Shown here one piece after another: positions 1 to 13,311 of a stretch of DNA of 64,000 bases (position 1 is the first letter of the stretch; every line of letters begins with the position of its first letter). Made by a program: the position numbers and the translations under genes. Below the pieces are notes generated by a model. It saw only the letters and a list, made by a program, of their open reading frames with translations. It had not been told where the DNA came from and did no database searches. The DNA comes from Paracentrotus lividus (Eukaryota > Echinodermata > Echinoidea > Camarodonta > Echinidae): positions 27,568,879 through 27,632,878 of the forward strand of contig CALNVZ010003429.1 in assembly GCA_940671915.1 (NCBI GenBank), read 5' to 3'.

Positions 1-244
1 TTTTTCCCCGTTATACCGGGCGAGCGAAAGGGGGGAGAGGGAGGGGGTAGCTGTTAATTTTTTTGTTTGGCCTTCCCTCAAAGAGGTCATCATGTATCAG
101 CCATAGGGGTAAGGTTGGGGATCAATCGGCCCGCTCGTCTATTTTCACTTCGCTTTTTTGTTTGTTTTTTTCTTCTTTTTTTTTTCCTTATATTTTTGTG
201 GGGGGGGGGGGCGGGGCCGTTGGGTCCCTCTGGATCCGCGCCTG
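1..244 (-). repeat. MITE copy, truncated by window edge
   Basis: This stretch matches the reverse complement of the element at 56055-56355. Shared blocks include the segment at about 84-150 and the terminal GGATCCGCGCCTG, which ends at 244. It carries poly-T and an 11-12 base G run. The other end lies outside the window. It is probably a hAT-like non-autonomous element; see the complete copy at 56 kb. Confidence 0.7.
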
Positions 245-961
245 TAAAAAGCTAATCGTGTTATCTCACTTGACATGAGACGGGTTTTAGACTAGTCGCG
301 AAGACCTCTCTCGGAGATGTCTCCACGTCTAATGATTAGCGGGAAAATCCAACAACTTAGTATCTATTACATTTCTTTCCGACGCGAAGACGTTTCGGAG
401 ACGCCTCGGAGATGTCTCTGAAAAGTCTATGTGACGTGAGATACCACGTTTTTAACGAGGCACCATCTTAAATTCCTAAAGGGAGAGGGTTCAAAGGGAA
501 CACGAACGAGTCAGAAGGATGCGAACGTCAAAATATTAAAAACATTTAGACCATTCTTTTTCTCTCTCTCAAAGGATATGTAAACTATTCTTGAGCAGTT
601 TGTGCGAAGTTCGCCCGGATAATTCTCCCTTGATTCTTTTAACATTCGCATTGTTCTTTTAATCCGCGTTTTTTTTTTTCTTATTATTTTTTTTTGTCGT
701 GTATGTTGCCTTACCAGGTCATCCATGGTACACAAATGATATTTATCATTTTTCAGAATTCCTCTTAGTATGAATACGATTCCATCAAACAATACACATT
801 AAGACGTAGACGTAAATTAAAATAAGTATCCAAAATATTTTTAACATCTTTAATCTGTAGTATGTTTCTTAAAACTCAGAAATCAGGAATATACTTACCG
901 CCCAAAATCCCCAAAACAAGAGCAACAAACAGGGTTGAGATCAACGCCATATTCCTAGAAC
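245..961. other. intergenic, no gene seen
   Basis: AT-rich sequence without a supportable gene. A short motif, GCGAAGAC followed by CGGAGATGTCTC, occurs at about 297-330 and again, partly doubled, at 385-420. It looks like a small local duplication. Open frames here are short and unconvincing. Confidence 0.5.
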
Positions 962-1228
962 CGATGTGTCGGCTCAGTGGATAGAGCGTCGGCCTCATAA
1001 TCGGGAAGTCGTGGGTTCTAACCCCGACCGCGTCATACCGTGTCAAGACGTTAAAGGATGTGAGTCGCTGCTAAGCTTTTTGGCGCTTAACAAGAAAGGG
1101 ATAGAACAACGTCGATCTGGTCCTGCTCGTTGGCTGGCTGGCCCACGATCAATTCGGCAAAAAGAATTTCTGTTTCGGACATTAAAATTTAGGGCTTGAA
1201 TTCTATTTTCATTTATTTTTTTTTTTTG
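962..1228 (+). repeat. tRNA-Met-type SINE
   Basis: The first about 72 bases resemble a tRNA with a CAT anticodon (GGCCTCATAATC). The A-box-like block is GGCTCAGTGGAT at 971-982 and the B-box-like block is GGTTCTAACCC at 1014-1024. A tRNA-unrelated body follows and ends in a T-rich tail. The same body and tail recur in reverse at 30110-30366, which shows this is a dispersed SINE and not a tRNA gene. Confidence 0.85.
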
Positions 1229-1620
1229 AATATTTTTAATTAAAACCCTATCTCAATTCCACTGTTAGAACTGTACCGACACCGACATAATGCATGTTCG
1301 TGTTATGATAGTTGGGCACATCAGCGGTACTCATCATATCGCGTCGACATCTGACAGAAAAAATCATTATGAGAAATATGACAGCCACTAATATCGAGCG
1401 TAACATTGACACTGCAGTCGGTCAGTTCGGTTACTATGGAAGAATCAATTAATTAATCAATGAATGAATTATCTTCTCCTCTTTGTTTGTCAACCGTGCA
1501 TTCAGGGTTTGGAAATATAAGGGCACAGATGGCAAAATTAAACAATGTGTAGGGGGCAACAATTTTTACATATATATTTTTTTTCAAAAACGTGTTGGCC
1601 AATGCTAAATATACGGTTCT

Positions 1621-1657
<37 letters not shown>

Positions 1658-1806
1658 ACCACATATCGTTAGTGCAAATGTCCTTTGGTCCGACGATATG
1701 ACTCTCCAAAATAAATGGCAGTGAGCCTTCTCCCCCCCCCCCTTAAAAAACCTTTTACAGGTCAACAGGCTGTAGTCCAGCAGCAGATTGCAATTTTGGG
1801 GCCTAA
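1229..1806. other. intergenic with A-tract and small palindrome
   Basis: Contains an A-tract of about 34 bases at 1622-1655. Next to it, at 1664-1706, is a short palindrome whose ends read CATATCGT and ACGATATG. The CATATCGTCGG end resembles the ends of the hairpin at 3120-3227. No gene seen. Confidence 0.5.
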
Positions 1807-2442
1807 CCTTGTTTTGGCGTCTATAGTTTTTTTTTCAACGGATTATGATTGCCTAAACCTTCTTTTCGAAGAATCCGATTGCTGACACTTTGTCAGCATT
1901 GAGCATTTTGAGATATGTGACGTCATACAAAATGGCCGCCAAATTACCCAATTTCCCTCTAAAATTGAGAAAATAGATGTTTAACATGGACATTTCAAGA
2001 ACATTAGGGAGCTAAATGTCTTAACATATCTTAAATCATTTCTAAATATTGTTTTGTTAGGTCACATGACCATACATTACATGCTAATTTGCATATTGTC
2101 CATAGCGCCCTCAATTTTGAAGTATTAGTTTTCATGAAATATATGTGCTCCCGAAATAATAGGTTTCACCCCCCCCCCCATTTTTTCTCTGAAAAATATA
2201 AATACCAGTCAAGAAGGGATTAAGCCTACATGAAATATTTTTCATTAAAGCAGCGAGGATTGGTTTAATGACTCAAATTTTTGTCCCAATAATAGGTTTT
2301 ATTTAGATGGTGTTATATGAATAATATTCAATGTGAAACAAATTAAAACACTAATTGGTTCTTTTCGACCTCTAAGGGATGATAAGTTTGGAGAATTTAT
2401 ACACTATCCTGTTGATGAAATAAAGAACAAGCCTCTAAAGGT

Positions 2443-2994
<552 letters not shown>

Positions 2995-3119
2995 AATTCT
3001 CTTCGAGATAGGTTACCAGTGCAAATCTCTTAGTAGAGGTAGACTTTTCTAATGATTATTTTTTCATTACATTTTCAGGGGAAGAGCTCAGTTGGGAACA
3101 TTTATTATGGTTTTGATCA

Positions 3120-3227
3120 ACATATCGTCGGCCTCATGCCAGAAGGGCCTTAACGTTTTTAGTATGTGTACATTATGAATGGGCTTTAAAAATGCTAAGG
3201 CCCTTCTGGCATGAGGCCGACGATATG
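3120..3227. repeat. near-perfect hairpin MITE
   Basis: The segment starting ATATCGTCGGCCTCATGCC and running through AGAAGGGCCTTA returns as its reverse complement at the other end. The arms are about 40 bases and nearly perfect, separated by about 25 bases. The loop includes GTACATTATGAATG. The outer ends resemble the small palindrome at 1664-1706. Confidence 0.8.
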
Positions 3228-3628
3228 GCTAATTTTATCTTAGCTTATTATGAATTACTTTTTTTCTATTTAGAAAACTTTAACTGTTGATAATGCACTG
3301 CATGCCTCTGGATTCTGGGGTCACTACATTATATAACACTATATTACACCAGATCAGTGTTGGACATAGGACTTTGCTTTGGGGTGAAACCCTTCCAGGT
3401 CTTCAAGGGTACATGGTAAAATTATGTGGAGGGCAGGGCATAACAGCAGGTGTTCCATGGTCTGCTCTTCCCCCAGCAGTATGTCCGTCCTCGTTGTATA
3501 CCCACTTTCCCCAAAAGACCTTACAGCGTCCTGTGCCTGTGCCGAGATGGTTCAGGCATGATCACGTTGGCCATTATGACCTGGTGAAGGGATTCCTTTG
3601 CACTTATGAATAGCCTGAGTGGCATTTC

Positions 3629-5581
3629 TCAGCGATGGTTGGTCCACAGGGTCAGCCTAAGTTTGCGGGCAGATCTATCAAGGGATAGGCCTACAAGTAA
3701 CTGTAGAATGGAGGAAACTATGACTCTAGATTTCCGTTTTTTGTTGGTAGGATTGTGATTGTAGATGGGATGGAGACCCCCTCCTGTTTTGTCTTCAAAG
3801 AAATGTTCCTGTGAGGCAATGCAGAGATCGTCAACATACAAGAAACTTTATTGGGGTGTATTGGTTGGTTATTGGTATACATATTGTAGAGCAGAGAGGC
3901 AATGACACTGACTAGTGGGAGACCATTTTCATCTTGCGCCATCTGCTGCGCTGGCCATCAATGCTGGTTTTTCACCGATTCGTTGTTAAGTTACAAACAA
4001 CTTTATAAACGACTGGTGATCAGTTCTTGTGCTAAATGGTCTAGCAGTTGATTAGCACAGCACCCAAGAACATTATCCCGTCGCTCGTAAAGTCGTTCTT
4101 AACTTTAAGGACGACATGGTGAAACCAGGTAGAACCGTCTATTTAATAGCAGGTTCAGGAGTAGTTTGGTCAGCTTCACATCGTTTGTCATCTCAAAGAA
4201 TTTACGGGTGAGAATCTTATGATGTCATAAGCTGCTGGGAGGTCAACAAAAGCTATTCCTTTATTAAGCTCTTCCTCAAACCCATCCTCGATGTGCTGTG
4301 CGATGTTCAGGAGCTGGCTAGTACAGGATTTTCCTGGCCGGAAACCTGTATTTTAGTGTTCAGGAATGAGGAGGTCCTCATCAATGAGGACAATACGATT
4401 ATAGTAAGTATGAGTCTTTCAAAGAGTTGAATGTACATGTATGACATAGTGGAGAGATGGGCATGTAGCTCTGCTGGATCTTTGCCCGGTTTAAGCAGGA
4501 CAGCGACTCTTGATTCCCTCCATAGCTTCGGGAATGCATTGGTACTCAAGCAATTCAGCATGTCAAGCAGCCACTGAAGCGCAACAGGTCCAAGGTGATT
4601 AATCTGTTCGCAGAGGATGTCATCAAGACCTGCAGCATTTTTGTTCTTCGTGGTCTTGATACCATCACACAGGTTTTTCATACTGAAAGATCTTGTCAGG
4701 TTTGAGGGCTCTTGGAAGCATTCTTCAGCATCTTGGGGAAGCTTCGCTCTCCTGGAACAGTGATCAAAGTTTCCCTGACTGGTACAAGGAGCTGGTGGGC
4801 AACTTGGTCAGCAGTGACTTGTGGTCTTGGTTAAGTTTCGGTGTAGGCCCTAGTCATTTCCCAGAATCCGATTTGTTTTCCAGGCCTTCCTACTGCTGTG
4901 GGTCATATCCGTTGACTTTGTCGACTTTCCATAATGACTGTAGTAAGGTTCTCATCACATTCCATTGCGTCAACACTGAAATGGTCACTCTGCAAGCGTT
5001 TTACAAACTCATAGTAAAGCACCTTGGAGTCATCAGACAAGCCTGGTGTATAGCTTGTGCTGTAGCTTCGTGGGATACTTTGTGTTGAGGACTTCTTGAT
5101 CATCTCTACAAAGGTGTCATAGTTATACAGAATGGACGGAAGGTCTTGAATGTCATCATCCAGATCTACTGCAAACTGTTTCCACGTTGCCTTCTTTAAG
5201 TGGAAACGGCATCGGAAGGGAACTGTGTGAGGTATATAGCTGCGTTCACGCTAATATAGGCTCGATTGGTTGATGCTGGATGTGCGGAATTGGTTTCTCA
5301 CATTGGTTGGCAATGTTGACACCCGGTCAGGGTTGTATCTGCGTCTCCATCGTTCGCTGAGGAAGGAAGAGGGGATCTTTGCATCACTTGCATCTGCCCA
5401 GTTTTCGACGAGTTTTATATTTCCATGTAACATGATGGCTGTTGAAGTCTTCAATAGCCACATTGATGTGGTCTCCAGATACTTCATGGGGGAGGTTAAA
5501 AGTCTGAGTGGGAGGTTTATAGGCAGAGCTTACAGAGAGATTGAATTTGGCTGGTTTAGGCAACACAATCTGCCCTAACAT
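3629..5581 (-). pseudogene. decayed non-LTR retrotransposon (endonuclease + RT)
   Basis: Several minus-strand fragments in different frames line up in the order of a jockey-like LINE. An endonuclease-like DFNSHHVTW segment lies near 5430-5460. A linker has an RWRRRYNPD block near 5340 and the segment at 5103-4903. RT palm motifs follow at 4681-4307 (NKNAAGLDDI, FPKLWRESRVAVLLKPGKDP). Further on come NGLPLVSVIASLLYN near 3920-3880 and the catalytic YVDD block (MYVDDLCIASQ) at 3841-3809. Frameshifts and stops separate the pieces, so it is a fossil. It fills the interior of the inverted-repeat structure and begins next to its right arm. Confidence 0.82.
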
Positions 5582-5936
5582 GCCTAAATTAGAAGAAAAG
5601 GAGACCTATCATTTTGAGTAGCACACATTTTTTTAAAATTTAGAAATAGAGGGCGCTATAAACAAATATACAAAATATCTTGACATCTATGTCATGTGAT
5701 ATAATAAAACAATATTTAGTCAAGTTCCCAGAAACATTCAGACATTAATTAGTTGACTGAAAGTGCAGTTTTAAACATTTTTAGAGGAAAATTCTGTATT
5801 TTGGCGGCCATTTTGTATGACGTCACTTATCTCAAAATGCTCAATGCTGACAGAGTGTCAGCAATCGGTTTCTTCATACTGAAGGTTTAGGCAATCATAA
5901 TCCGTTGAAAAAAAAACTATAGACGCCAAAACAAGG

Positions 5937-6520
5937 TACATCGAGATGGCGGCCAGACTACTGAATCAATAACTTGAAATGGCTCAACTCAGCTAACCAG
6001 TAATGATGACGTCAACACTGATGAGATCAGTGGCGCCACGTGTATAGGGTGGACTTCCATTTTAAATTGATATGGAACAGTTTTTTTTAAACAATTCAAG
6101 GTCTGTAGCCAAGAAGTATACGACGTTTCCGACTGAATCGATTGAATTTCTCTTTCGACCCATGCCGCTTATCGGCTACAACCTTGCCCTTGCATAAGTA
6201 GGTAATGATAATTAGATTCAATTGGTTTTTCATTGTTGTTGTATTAGTCTTTACTTCCACAGTTACTGTTACAAACAAATTTTATTCTACGAAACATTAT
6301 TCATGTATAAAGACAATCAATGAATCCATATTTATTCCATTTTCCAACGAAATGTGACATTAAACATACTTAAGAAGAAGAGAGATTAAATATTTGAAAG
6401 TAATAACTGAAATGAAATTATGTTTTATATTTCCATACCAAAACAACTTCACATCAATATGCTAGCCCTCTCTCAACATGGAAGAATAACAATAAGCGTA
6501 GCTACATTCCAAATTTACTG
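5937..6520. other. intergenic, no gene seen
   Basis: AT-rich sequence with no supportable coding region. A GATGAGATCAGTGG block at about 6018 is also present inside the foldback element at 9.4 kb. Confidence 0.4.
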
Positions 6521-6633
6521 TGTATGTATGTTTGTATGTATGTATGTATGTATGTACGTATGTATGTATGTATGTACGTACATGTATATATGTATGTATC
6601 TAATGCATGTATGTATGTATGTAAACATAAATT
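6521..6633. repeat. (TGTA)n microsatellite
   Basis: A TGTA/TATG tetranucleotide array with a few TACG variants, broken near 6580-6605. The Met/Tyr/Cys-rich open frames over it are artefacts of the repeat. Confidence 0.9.
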
Positions 6634-8400
6634 TATTTTTCCATGTACCGCCATGACCACTCTTTTCGTTTATAATAATCATGATTTCATTTTCATTTCA
6701 TTTTCATTTATTTTCATATTTCCCGTGTTACATCGGTATACATATTCAATAAACAAAATAAATACATATGTAAAATAACATAAATGTATAAATGGTCAAT
6801 ATGAAGTAGAAATAACATTAAAGAGAAACGTGATGGGACCTACGTGAAAGCGAGCTTGTGAGGCTGTAGGCCCCAATGATGAACACATTATGAGAATTTG
6901 GCCCGCATAAAATCAACCCAATAACATGTTTTTTGTGTATCCTTATTTCTATTTAAATTACATGCTGGTCACGTATATTCTCTCAAATAAAAATTGAAGT
7001 GCCTATATTTTTCAAAATGTCTCACCCCCTCAATAGGCAAGTTTTGTAAGGTATGAAATTTTAATGCCCGGTATATTCTTGTCTAATTTACCATTATCAA
7101 TATTTCACCAGCAGGATGCAATAATATACTTTTTAATTGACAATGTTTAGATGATTGATAAACTTACAGATCGGAAAAGACAATTATGTATTTTTTCCCG
7201 ATAAAACAATGTGCAATGTACACAGATTAGTAAAATAATTCCGGTGTAGCAGGTATTAAAATGTAATATTTTGGGACCTTTTTTAATTTGGGTGCATGAG
7301 TGAGAATCTTTTAATTGTTAATTCAATATAATGGACCCAGTGGTCTCTTTTTGAGAACCAAGTTTAAATCATACACTTGAATAATATATATTATGTAACA
7401 TGTTTCACAGGCATCGCTTGGGTTATGACACCCCTACTCAAATATTTGCGTAAGTGGCAAATCCAGAGTCGTTTGTTGGCAAATTTGTAGCTTTTAAAAA
7501 GAATATTTATTGGAAAAATGTTTGAATCTAAGGTTTTGTTGGGTTTTTTTTTCCGTGTGAGAGTGAAAAACTTCTCTGCCGCCACCTATCCAGAACATGA
7601 TCCAGTATAGCTACCTTATGTTCCTATTGTCATCATTGTTTGTTTGTTTTTTGTTTTTTGTTTTTTGTTTTTCATTTAAAAGAAAATGATCAGGTGCATT
7701 GCCGCACATCTTTGAGGTAGCATGCCTGGGCAGCACGAGGATTGTCACATGTGCGATATAAATATTATTATTATGTCAAGATGAACGTTTCCAAAAGTTC
7801 GAACGGTTGAACCCAAATATCCCAGCCACATCACCAATCCCATCAACATACCTTACCCAAAATATATATTGTTCTGAATGCAAAGGTATCAATATTATTG
7901 GAAACCTACATGGGAGTATGACTTGCGTATATTGAACAGCCGTTATTGACATGGTGGACAAAACCGATCAATATATTTTTTTCTCTCTCTCTCCAAAAAA
8001 TGACAACACAGCTGTTGTTTTCCATAATTAGCACAGGGTCATGTGAGGGAGGTCGTGGGAATGAATATTGTATAAAATATATTTCATAGAGATTTTTTTT
8101 CCCCCAAAAGGCAGGCACTAAATTTACCTTTGTACAATGTTGTAAGTTAAGAGAAAAGGCATTTTGTTTACCAAATTTTGTACAGGGCTCTTTGGAAAAG
8201 TTACGTCGAAAGGTATATTCTGAAACAATTGCTGTCAAAATTTAGCTTTTATAGTATTGTTGAAAAACAGGTTACGTGTACTGCATATATCTGAACAACA
8301 ATGTGACGTGAATGGCTAAATTTCCTTCAAAGGTTGATTTACCATCTTTTGGAATAAAGCTGTCACACTTCCATGATTTCCATCTTCCCATTTTCAATAC
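6634..8400. other. intergenic, no gene seen
   Basis: No supportable gene. At about 7680-7775 a GCGATATAAATATTATTATTAT stretch looks like another LINE/SINE 3' tail with a short ATT run, here on the plus strand. A minus-strand frame at 7906-8238 has no recognisable domain. Confidence 0.4.
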
Positions 8401-8557
8401 TTAAATCTTTTTCAATCTCTCCCTAGCTCTCTCTCCCTTCCTCTCATCCCCTCTCTATCCCCACCACTCTCTCCCATCCCTCCTCCGTCTGTCCGTCTCT
8501 CTCTCTCTACACCTTCCCTCTCTTTCCATCCCTCTCTAATTCCTCTTCTCTCTCTCT

Positions 8558-8590
<33 letters not shown>

Positions 8591-8600
8591 ATTCTCTCTC
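8401..8600. repeat. pyrimidine-rich (CT)n tract
   Basis: About 200 bases almost entirely of C and T, grading into a pure CT array at 8567-8592. A low-complexity expansion. Confidence 0.9.
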
Positions 8601-9297
8601 TGACTAATCTATAGACTACTTTAACATCCTCCTATTCACACAAAAAGGAACAATACAATTCTGATAAAATGAAATTAAAGCAACAAGTAACATGTTATTT
8701 AGAAAATGGTATTCGATTTAATAATAAACTCATTCTTGTAACAAAAAACAGCCATAATACACACAATAGAAACATACAAAACATGGAAGAGTCTTTTAAC
8801 AATAGACAAAAGTAGAAAACATTATTTTTTACAAATTACATTTTCATTTGATTTAAAAAATGGATTTCATCTGTTAATAAGTGCACTTTTAAAAATATCC
8901 TAGATTATGATCAGACATTAATTTTAGAAGTTGTCCAAAAATTAGGACTTCTTTTTGATGACAGGCGATTTACTTCTTGAACATATTGATACATAATCAA
9001 ATAGTGATAGCCCCAAATATAGCATAATAACATTGAGTAAATTCTCAAAGGAAGACATTTTGATAGTGGCCGGGTAACACCAAACTCTTTAACTATAACA
9101 ATGAATCGGCATCAACAGTTTAGGTCTTGAATCGTAGTAGTGTGACACTTTACAACGAAATTCCCATATATTACCAAAATTGTAAGCGGTCGATATTAGC
9201 ATCGCGATATCATTGTTTTAATACAAAAAAAATATTATACACCTATTTCATCAAAAGATAGAAATGACAAGGGGATTAGGGATTTTACAAATTGTGT
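8601..9297. other. intergenic, no gene seen
   Basis: AT-rich sequence, no supportable feature. Confidence 0.4.
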
Positions 9298-9551
9298 CCA
9301 CGTATCGCCTCAACGAGACTGAGGGGTCAACAATGGAAGCTCATAACAAAATGTTGACTTCTTCACGCGTGACGCTCAAAGCTCTTACCCGGTCCACAAA
9401 CCTGAATTGCCTTTTCTCAGCCGACAACTACGATGGCCTTACCACTGATGAGATCAGTGGGCGTCTCGCGTGAAGAAGACAACCTTACCATTATTATTTG
9501 TAAAAAGCTTCCATTGTTCAATTCTTAACCTCATTGAGGCGGTACGTCGAC
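9298..9551. mobile_element. foldback element with nested inverted repeats
   Basis: Outer arms: a block with CGCCTCAACGAGACTGAGG and CAATGGAAGCT at 9305-9342 returns reversed as AGCTTCCATTGTTCAATTC and CCTCATTGAGGCGGTACG at 9508-9548. Inner arms: TTGACTTCTTCACGCGTGACG at 9354-9374 returns reversed as CTCGCGTGAAGAAGACAA at 9466-9483. The two nested stems give a compact non-autonomous element of about 250 bases. Confidence 0.75.
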
Positions 9552-10883
9552 CCAAATAAAAAACTCCTTTATGACATGTTGTTTAACTTCTTTGTACATA
9601 TATCATCGATAACATCAAAGCAATTTCTATTAAGCTGGTTAAGACTGAATCTGGTATATTGTAAATTTTAATTGGTTATTATTCAGAAAGTATTGAGCTT
9701 ACTACATTAAAACATCGTAATCATTTGAATAAAAACTCCATTCAGGGTAAATTCTGAATTACTGTAAACATTCATTAATTGATATTTCTTAAATCCATGA
9801 ATCCTGTTAATAATGTAAGTACGTTCTAATTGGTAACATGCAATTCGTGTTTGAATAAAGGGCTTAGCCATTGCCGGTAAAAGAATAACCCCATGAAATA
9901 CGATTGTATTAGACATTGTACATTTTATTGCAACGTGTGTCAAGAGATAAATGGAGATGTTTTATGCCAAAAATCGCCCATCTTGAGTTGATAGAGAGTG
10001 AGTTAAATAACAGTGATTTCTCCTATCATACTTTCTCCTTCTGTCTCACTCTCTCTCACGCCCACTTATCCTTCGATTTATTATCAATTCACTTAAGAAG
10101 AATGAACTGACAACCATATGGTTTCAAATAAAGGGGGCAATTCTCCGAAATAAACTCGAACCGAAGCTATACCTGAACATAAAACTACCAGCAGGACTTT
10201 CATTTGGAGGTTATATATCATGAGACGTGTTTATACGGGTCACTTATAATCTGATTAAACCGGGATTAACTTTAAAAACGTGCCTGTGCGCGTAGGGGCT
10301 GTTCATTATGAAGGTTTATACGATGGTCCTTTCAATGCAATTAAGAACTGTTTCACACTGTTCAGATAGTATGATACACTGTAAAATTAGTTAGGTGCAA
10401 TTTTTTTTATTTTTTATGGACTATTCTATGATTATAAGATCCAGGAAAAAATGGCGTGATGTATATTATGGAATGCAGTGGGTACACCGTATATAAAATG
10501 AGATGTTAAACCATTGTTAAAAAACGACCAAGGTTTCAGTTTGTAACGTGTCGAAATAAATTTACTTTTATAATTTCGAATGCCGTATAGAGGCAAGCTT
10601 TATAAGGGTTGGACCAAGAAAATATAGTGAGATACATTTCGAAATCGCTGTCACTCTAGGCCTGTTTAATTTTGATATAACACTTAAGTATTCAGAGAGT
10701 ATAAAATGACACTGTGCAGTCTACTTTAGTATTCGATACAGGCGTGTTTAGTTACCTGACTAAAGAGAACAATATAGCTTAAAAAAAACTGTCACGAACA
10801 TATTAATTTTACTGCCATTTTTTCTTCAGTACAAAAGCAGGAACCAACAATTTAAAGGCATGCAATCATAAAGCTTGTTACGT
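9552..10883. other. intergenic, no gene seen
   Basis: AT-rich sequence with short unconvincing frames only. Confidence 0.4.
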
Positions 10884-11017
10884 ATAGAGAGCGCCATTTA
10901 ATTGTATTCTCAATGACCGCTATTACTGTGCGAAGGCAGCGGGTTCACCGCAACGTTAGCGGCCACGACATGATGCATGGGGATAGAATACAATCAACAT
11001 ATAGCGCTCTTTGCGTC
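10884..11017. mobile_element. small foldback MITE
   Basis: GAGAGCGCCATTTAATTGTATTC near 10890 returns reversed as GAATACAATCAACATATAGCGCTC near 10986-11009. The loop of about 70 bases includes GCAGCGGGTTCACCGC. This is the structure of a short inverted-repeat element. Confidence 0.65.
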
Positions 11018-11978
11018 GCGAAGAATCTAACATTCATTTCTTTTTTTTACGAGTGGGGATGAGAGCTTTATCTACTACCATATTTGCATGATACATATTA
11101 TAACGATTACAAATCATCTACAACACTTATTATTTAAATTAAAAACTCTTTACTACCAAAAGTAGAAGTGTGACATTTGAAATTAATACAATGCATGTAA
11201 TTCACATATTCAAACACAACAATATGATCATTATGTTAGTATGTAATAATTTTTATTTTTTTTTACTTTTGATTTTTTCCTCATCGTAGATATTAGTACG
11301 TATACACATATGGTATAAAAATGACGATGTTAACTTTTGTAATGGGACATGATAAAAGAGGCAAATGAGTTTAAAAAAGCGCGCCTCCTTTTTGAGGAGA
11401 TCATCGATGTATTTGCTTATTTATGTTTATGTCATTCACGAAGGCATTTCTTGTACAATTAAGCAAACAATAATCATCATATTGGTTTTCCCGTGGTTAT
11501 ACTCTGTTTTTATGCATAGTTGTGTTTGTGATATCATTGATCTTCATTGTATATAAAATGTGAATGCACATCAGGTTACTCGTCCAAAAGGTCTCGAATT
11601 GATTTGATAAACTTTATCAGCTCAGTTTAAAAACCATTGAGGCTTTATCCTGATAAACTTTAAATTGGAAGACTGTTTAGATATTGCATAGATTTAACAA
11701 AAGTATCCCAAATAATACTACAAAAATAAACTCATACAGTATGACCTCTGCCACGTAGTAGAAGATATAAGAAACAAATGATTTTCATTTACCAATACCA
11801 AAATATAAGTAGATGTAATAACCGTAAGTAGCATCTCCCATGTCTCTGAAGTGATATTATATGAAAATGAAGAGACAGAGACAAATAGACACCCCAAAAG
11901 AGGCATTTAATCATGAAAAGAAAGGGAGATACGCTAATGTTCTTGGAAAGATGGGAAAGATATCATATTACTAGAGAT

Positions 11979-11981
<3 letters not shown>
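11018..11981. other. intergenic, no gene seen
   Basis: AT-rich sequence, no supportable feature. Confidence 0.4.

Positions 11982-12039
<58 letters not shown>
11982..12039. repeat. (GA)n microsatellite
   Basis: A nearly pure GA dinucleotide array. Confidence 0.95.
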
Positions 12040-12041
<2 letters not shown>

Positions 12042-12879
12042 CATCAAAAACCCTCAACCTCCTAGTTCGTAATATCTGGAAGACTGATACATTATAGGAA
12101 GACTGACTTGATATTGGGATTTTGAATACAATATTTGGTATATATCCCAAAGGATAAGATTAAAGGTAGAGTCGAATTGTAATATATATAGTTATTTAGG
12201 GAGACAAGCTTCTCCTCTATTGTTCATTTTATTAAAATCACCTCGTTATTAGTAAAGAAAAATATTATGAAATTAACTTAACGGGATGTTTTATCATAGC
12301 GGTTTCCATCATTTAGGACTGCAAATTGAATGAATTTAAATGAGATTACACGTATACATTTTTTGTATTTTAGTTTCATATGACTTTGAAAGTGAATCAT
12401 TTTTATCATGTCTATAAAAAATGAATTAAAAATAGTATTTTAAATGGATCAACGGAAACTTTGCCAAAATCAGGTCGTCTCTTTTTTGTCTCGTATTGAA
12501 ACATATATAAGCCTACCCGGACCTAAACAGTTGGGCTGGTGCCTGCTTTTTTGATAACACGATGATCTACTTGCAATAAATAGATTTTAAAAATACTTCC
12601 GTATAATCTCCTTTGGGCATTTAATAAACACCGGTTTCGTTAATGTACCATTGTGACAGTTTTAAGAAGGGTCGTAGATGTAAACTAATATTGACTGAAT
12701 ATGCTTAATAATAGTAGGCACATAAGAGGCCAATCTTATGAAAGTACAACGAGTATTAAAGCACAGTTTAAAAATACATTATTAATAAATAAAATACCTT
12801 AAAGTCATATGGTTAATTTGACTTCAAACCATCAGGAGATTTAACCAAGTTGGTGACGGTGAGAACATTGGATACCATA
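12040..12879. other. intergenic, no gene seen
   Basis: AT-rich sequence, no supportable feature. Confidence 0.4.
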
Positions 12880-13215
12880 GCAACTCAATTGATTGCATCC
12901 CAACGGATGTATATTTCAATGGTGTCGTATAATCTGACGGTATCTTAACGTTGACATCCCAATATGTTTGTATTTCACATGATTGCATCTCACATGATTG
13001 CACTCAAATTGATGGCATCATGATGGCATTGCAATAATAGCATCTCAAGTGATCGCATTCCAGTTTATTGAGGTCATCTCAAATGATGGCAACTCAAATG
13101 ATGGCATTCCAACTGATTTCATTCCAATTAATGGCACCTCGAATGATATCATTCCAATTGTTGGCATTCCAATCGATGACATTCCAATTGATGGCATTCC
13201 AATTGACGGCATATC
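12880..13215. repeat. degenerate 15-bp minisatellite beside Mos
   Basis: Tandem units close to GATGGCATTCCAATT repeat over more than 300 bases. They are most regular at 13080-13210 and increasingly degenerate to the left. Because the unit is a multiple of three, the plus strand reads as repeated Ile-Pro-Ile-Asp-Gly. There is no sign this is translated. The array ends about 95 bases beyond the Mos stop codon, so it lies in or next to the Mos 3' UTR. Confidence 0.85.
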
Positions 13216-13311
13216 ATCCAAAAATCTTGCTTCAAATCAACCAAACTTCAACCACCAATTAGCTGACGTTAATCAACCGTAAGATGGGAGTTCGGTTGCC
13301 GGAACAATCGT

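Noticed and set aside
966..1037. tRNA-Met gene
   Set aside because: The anticodon arm and boxes are tRNA-like, but the body and T-rich tail are repeated at 30110-30366, so this is a SINE head.
7906..8238. 110-residue minus-strand open frame
   Set aside because: No domain, no splice partners, low-complexity pieces; probably chance.
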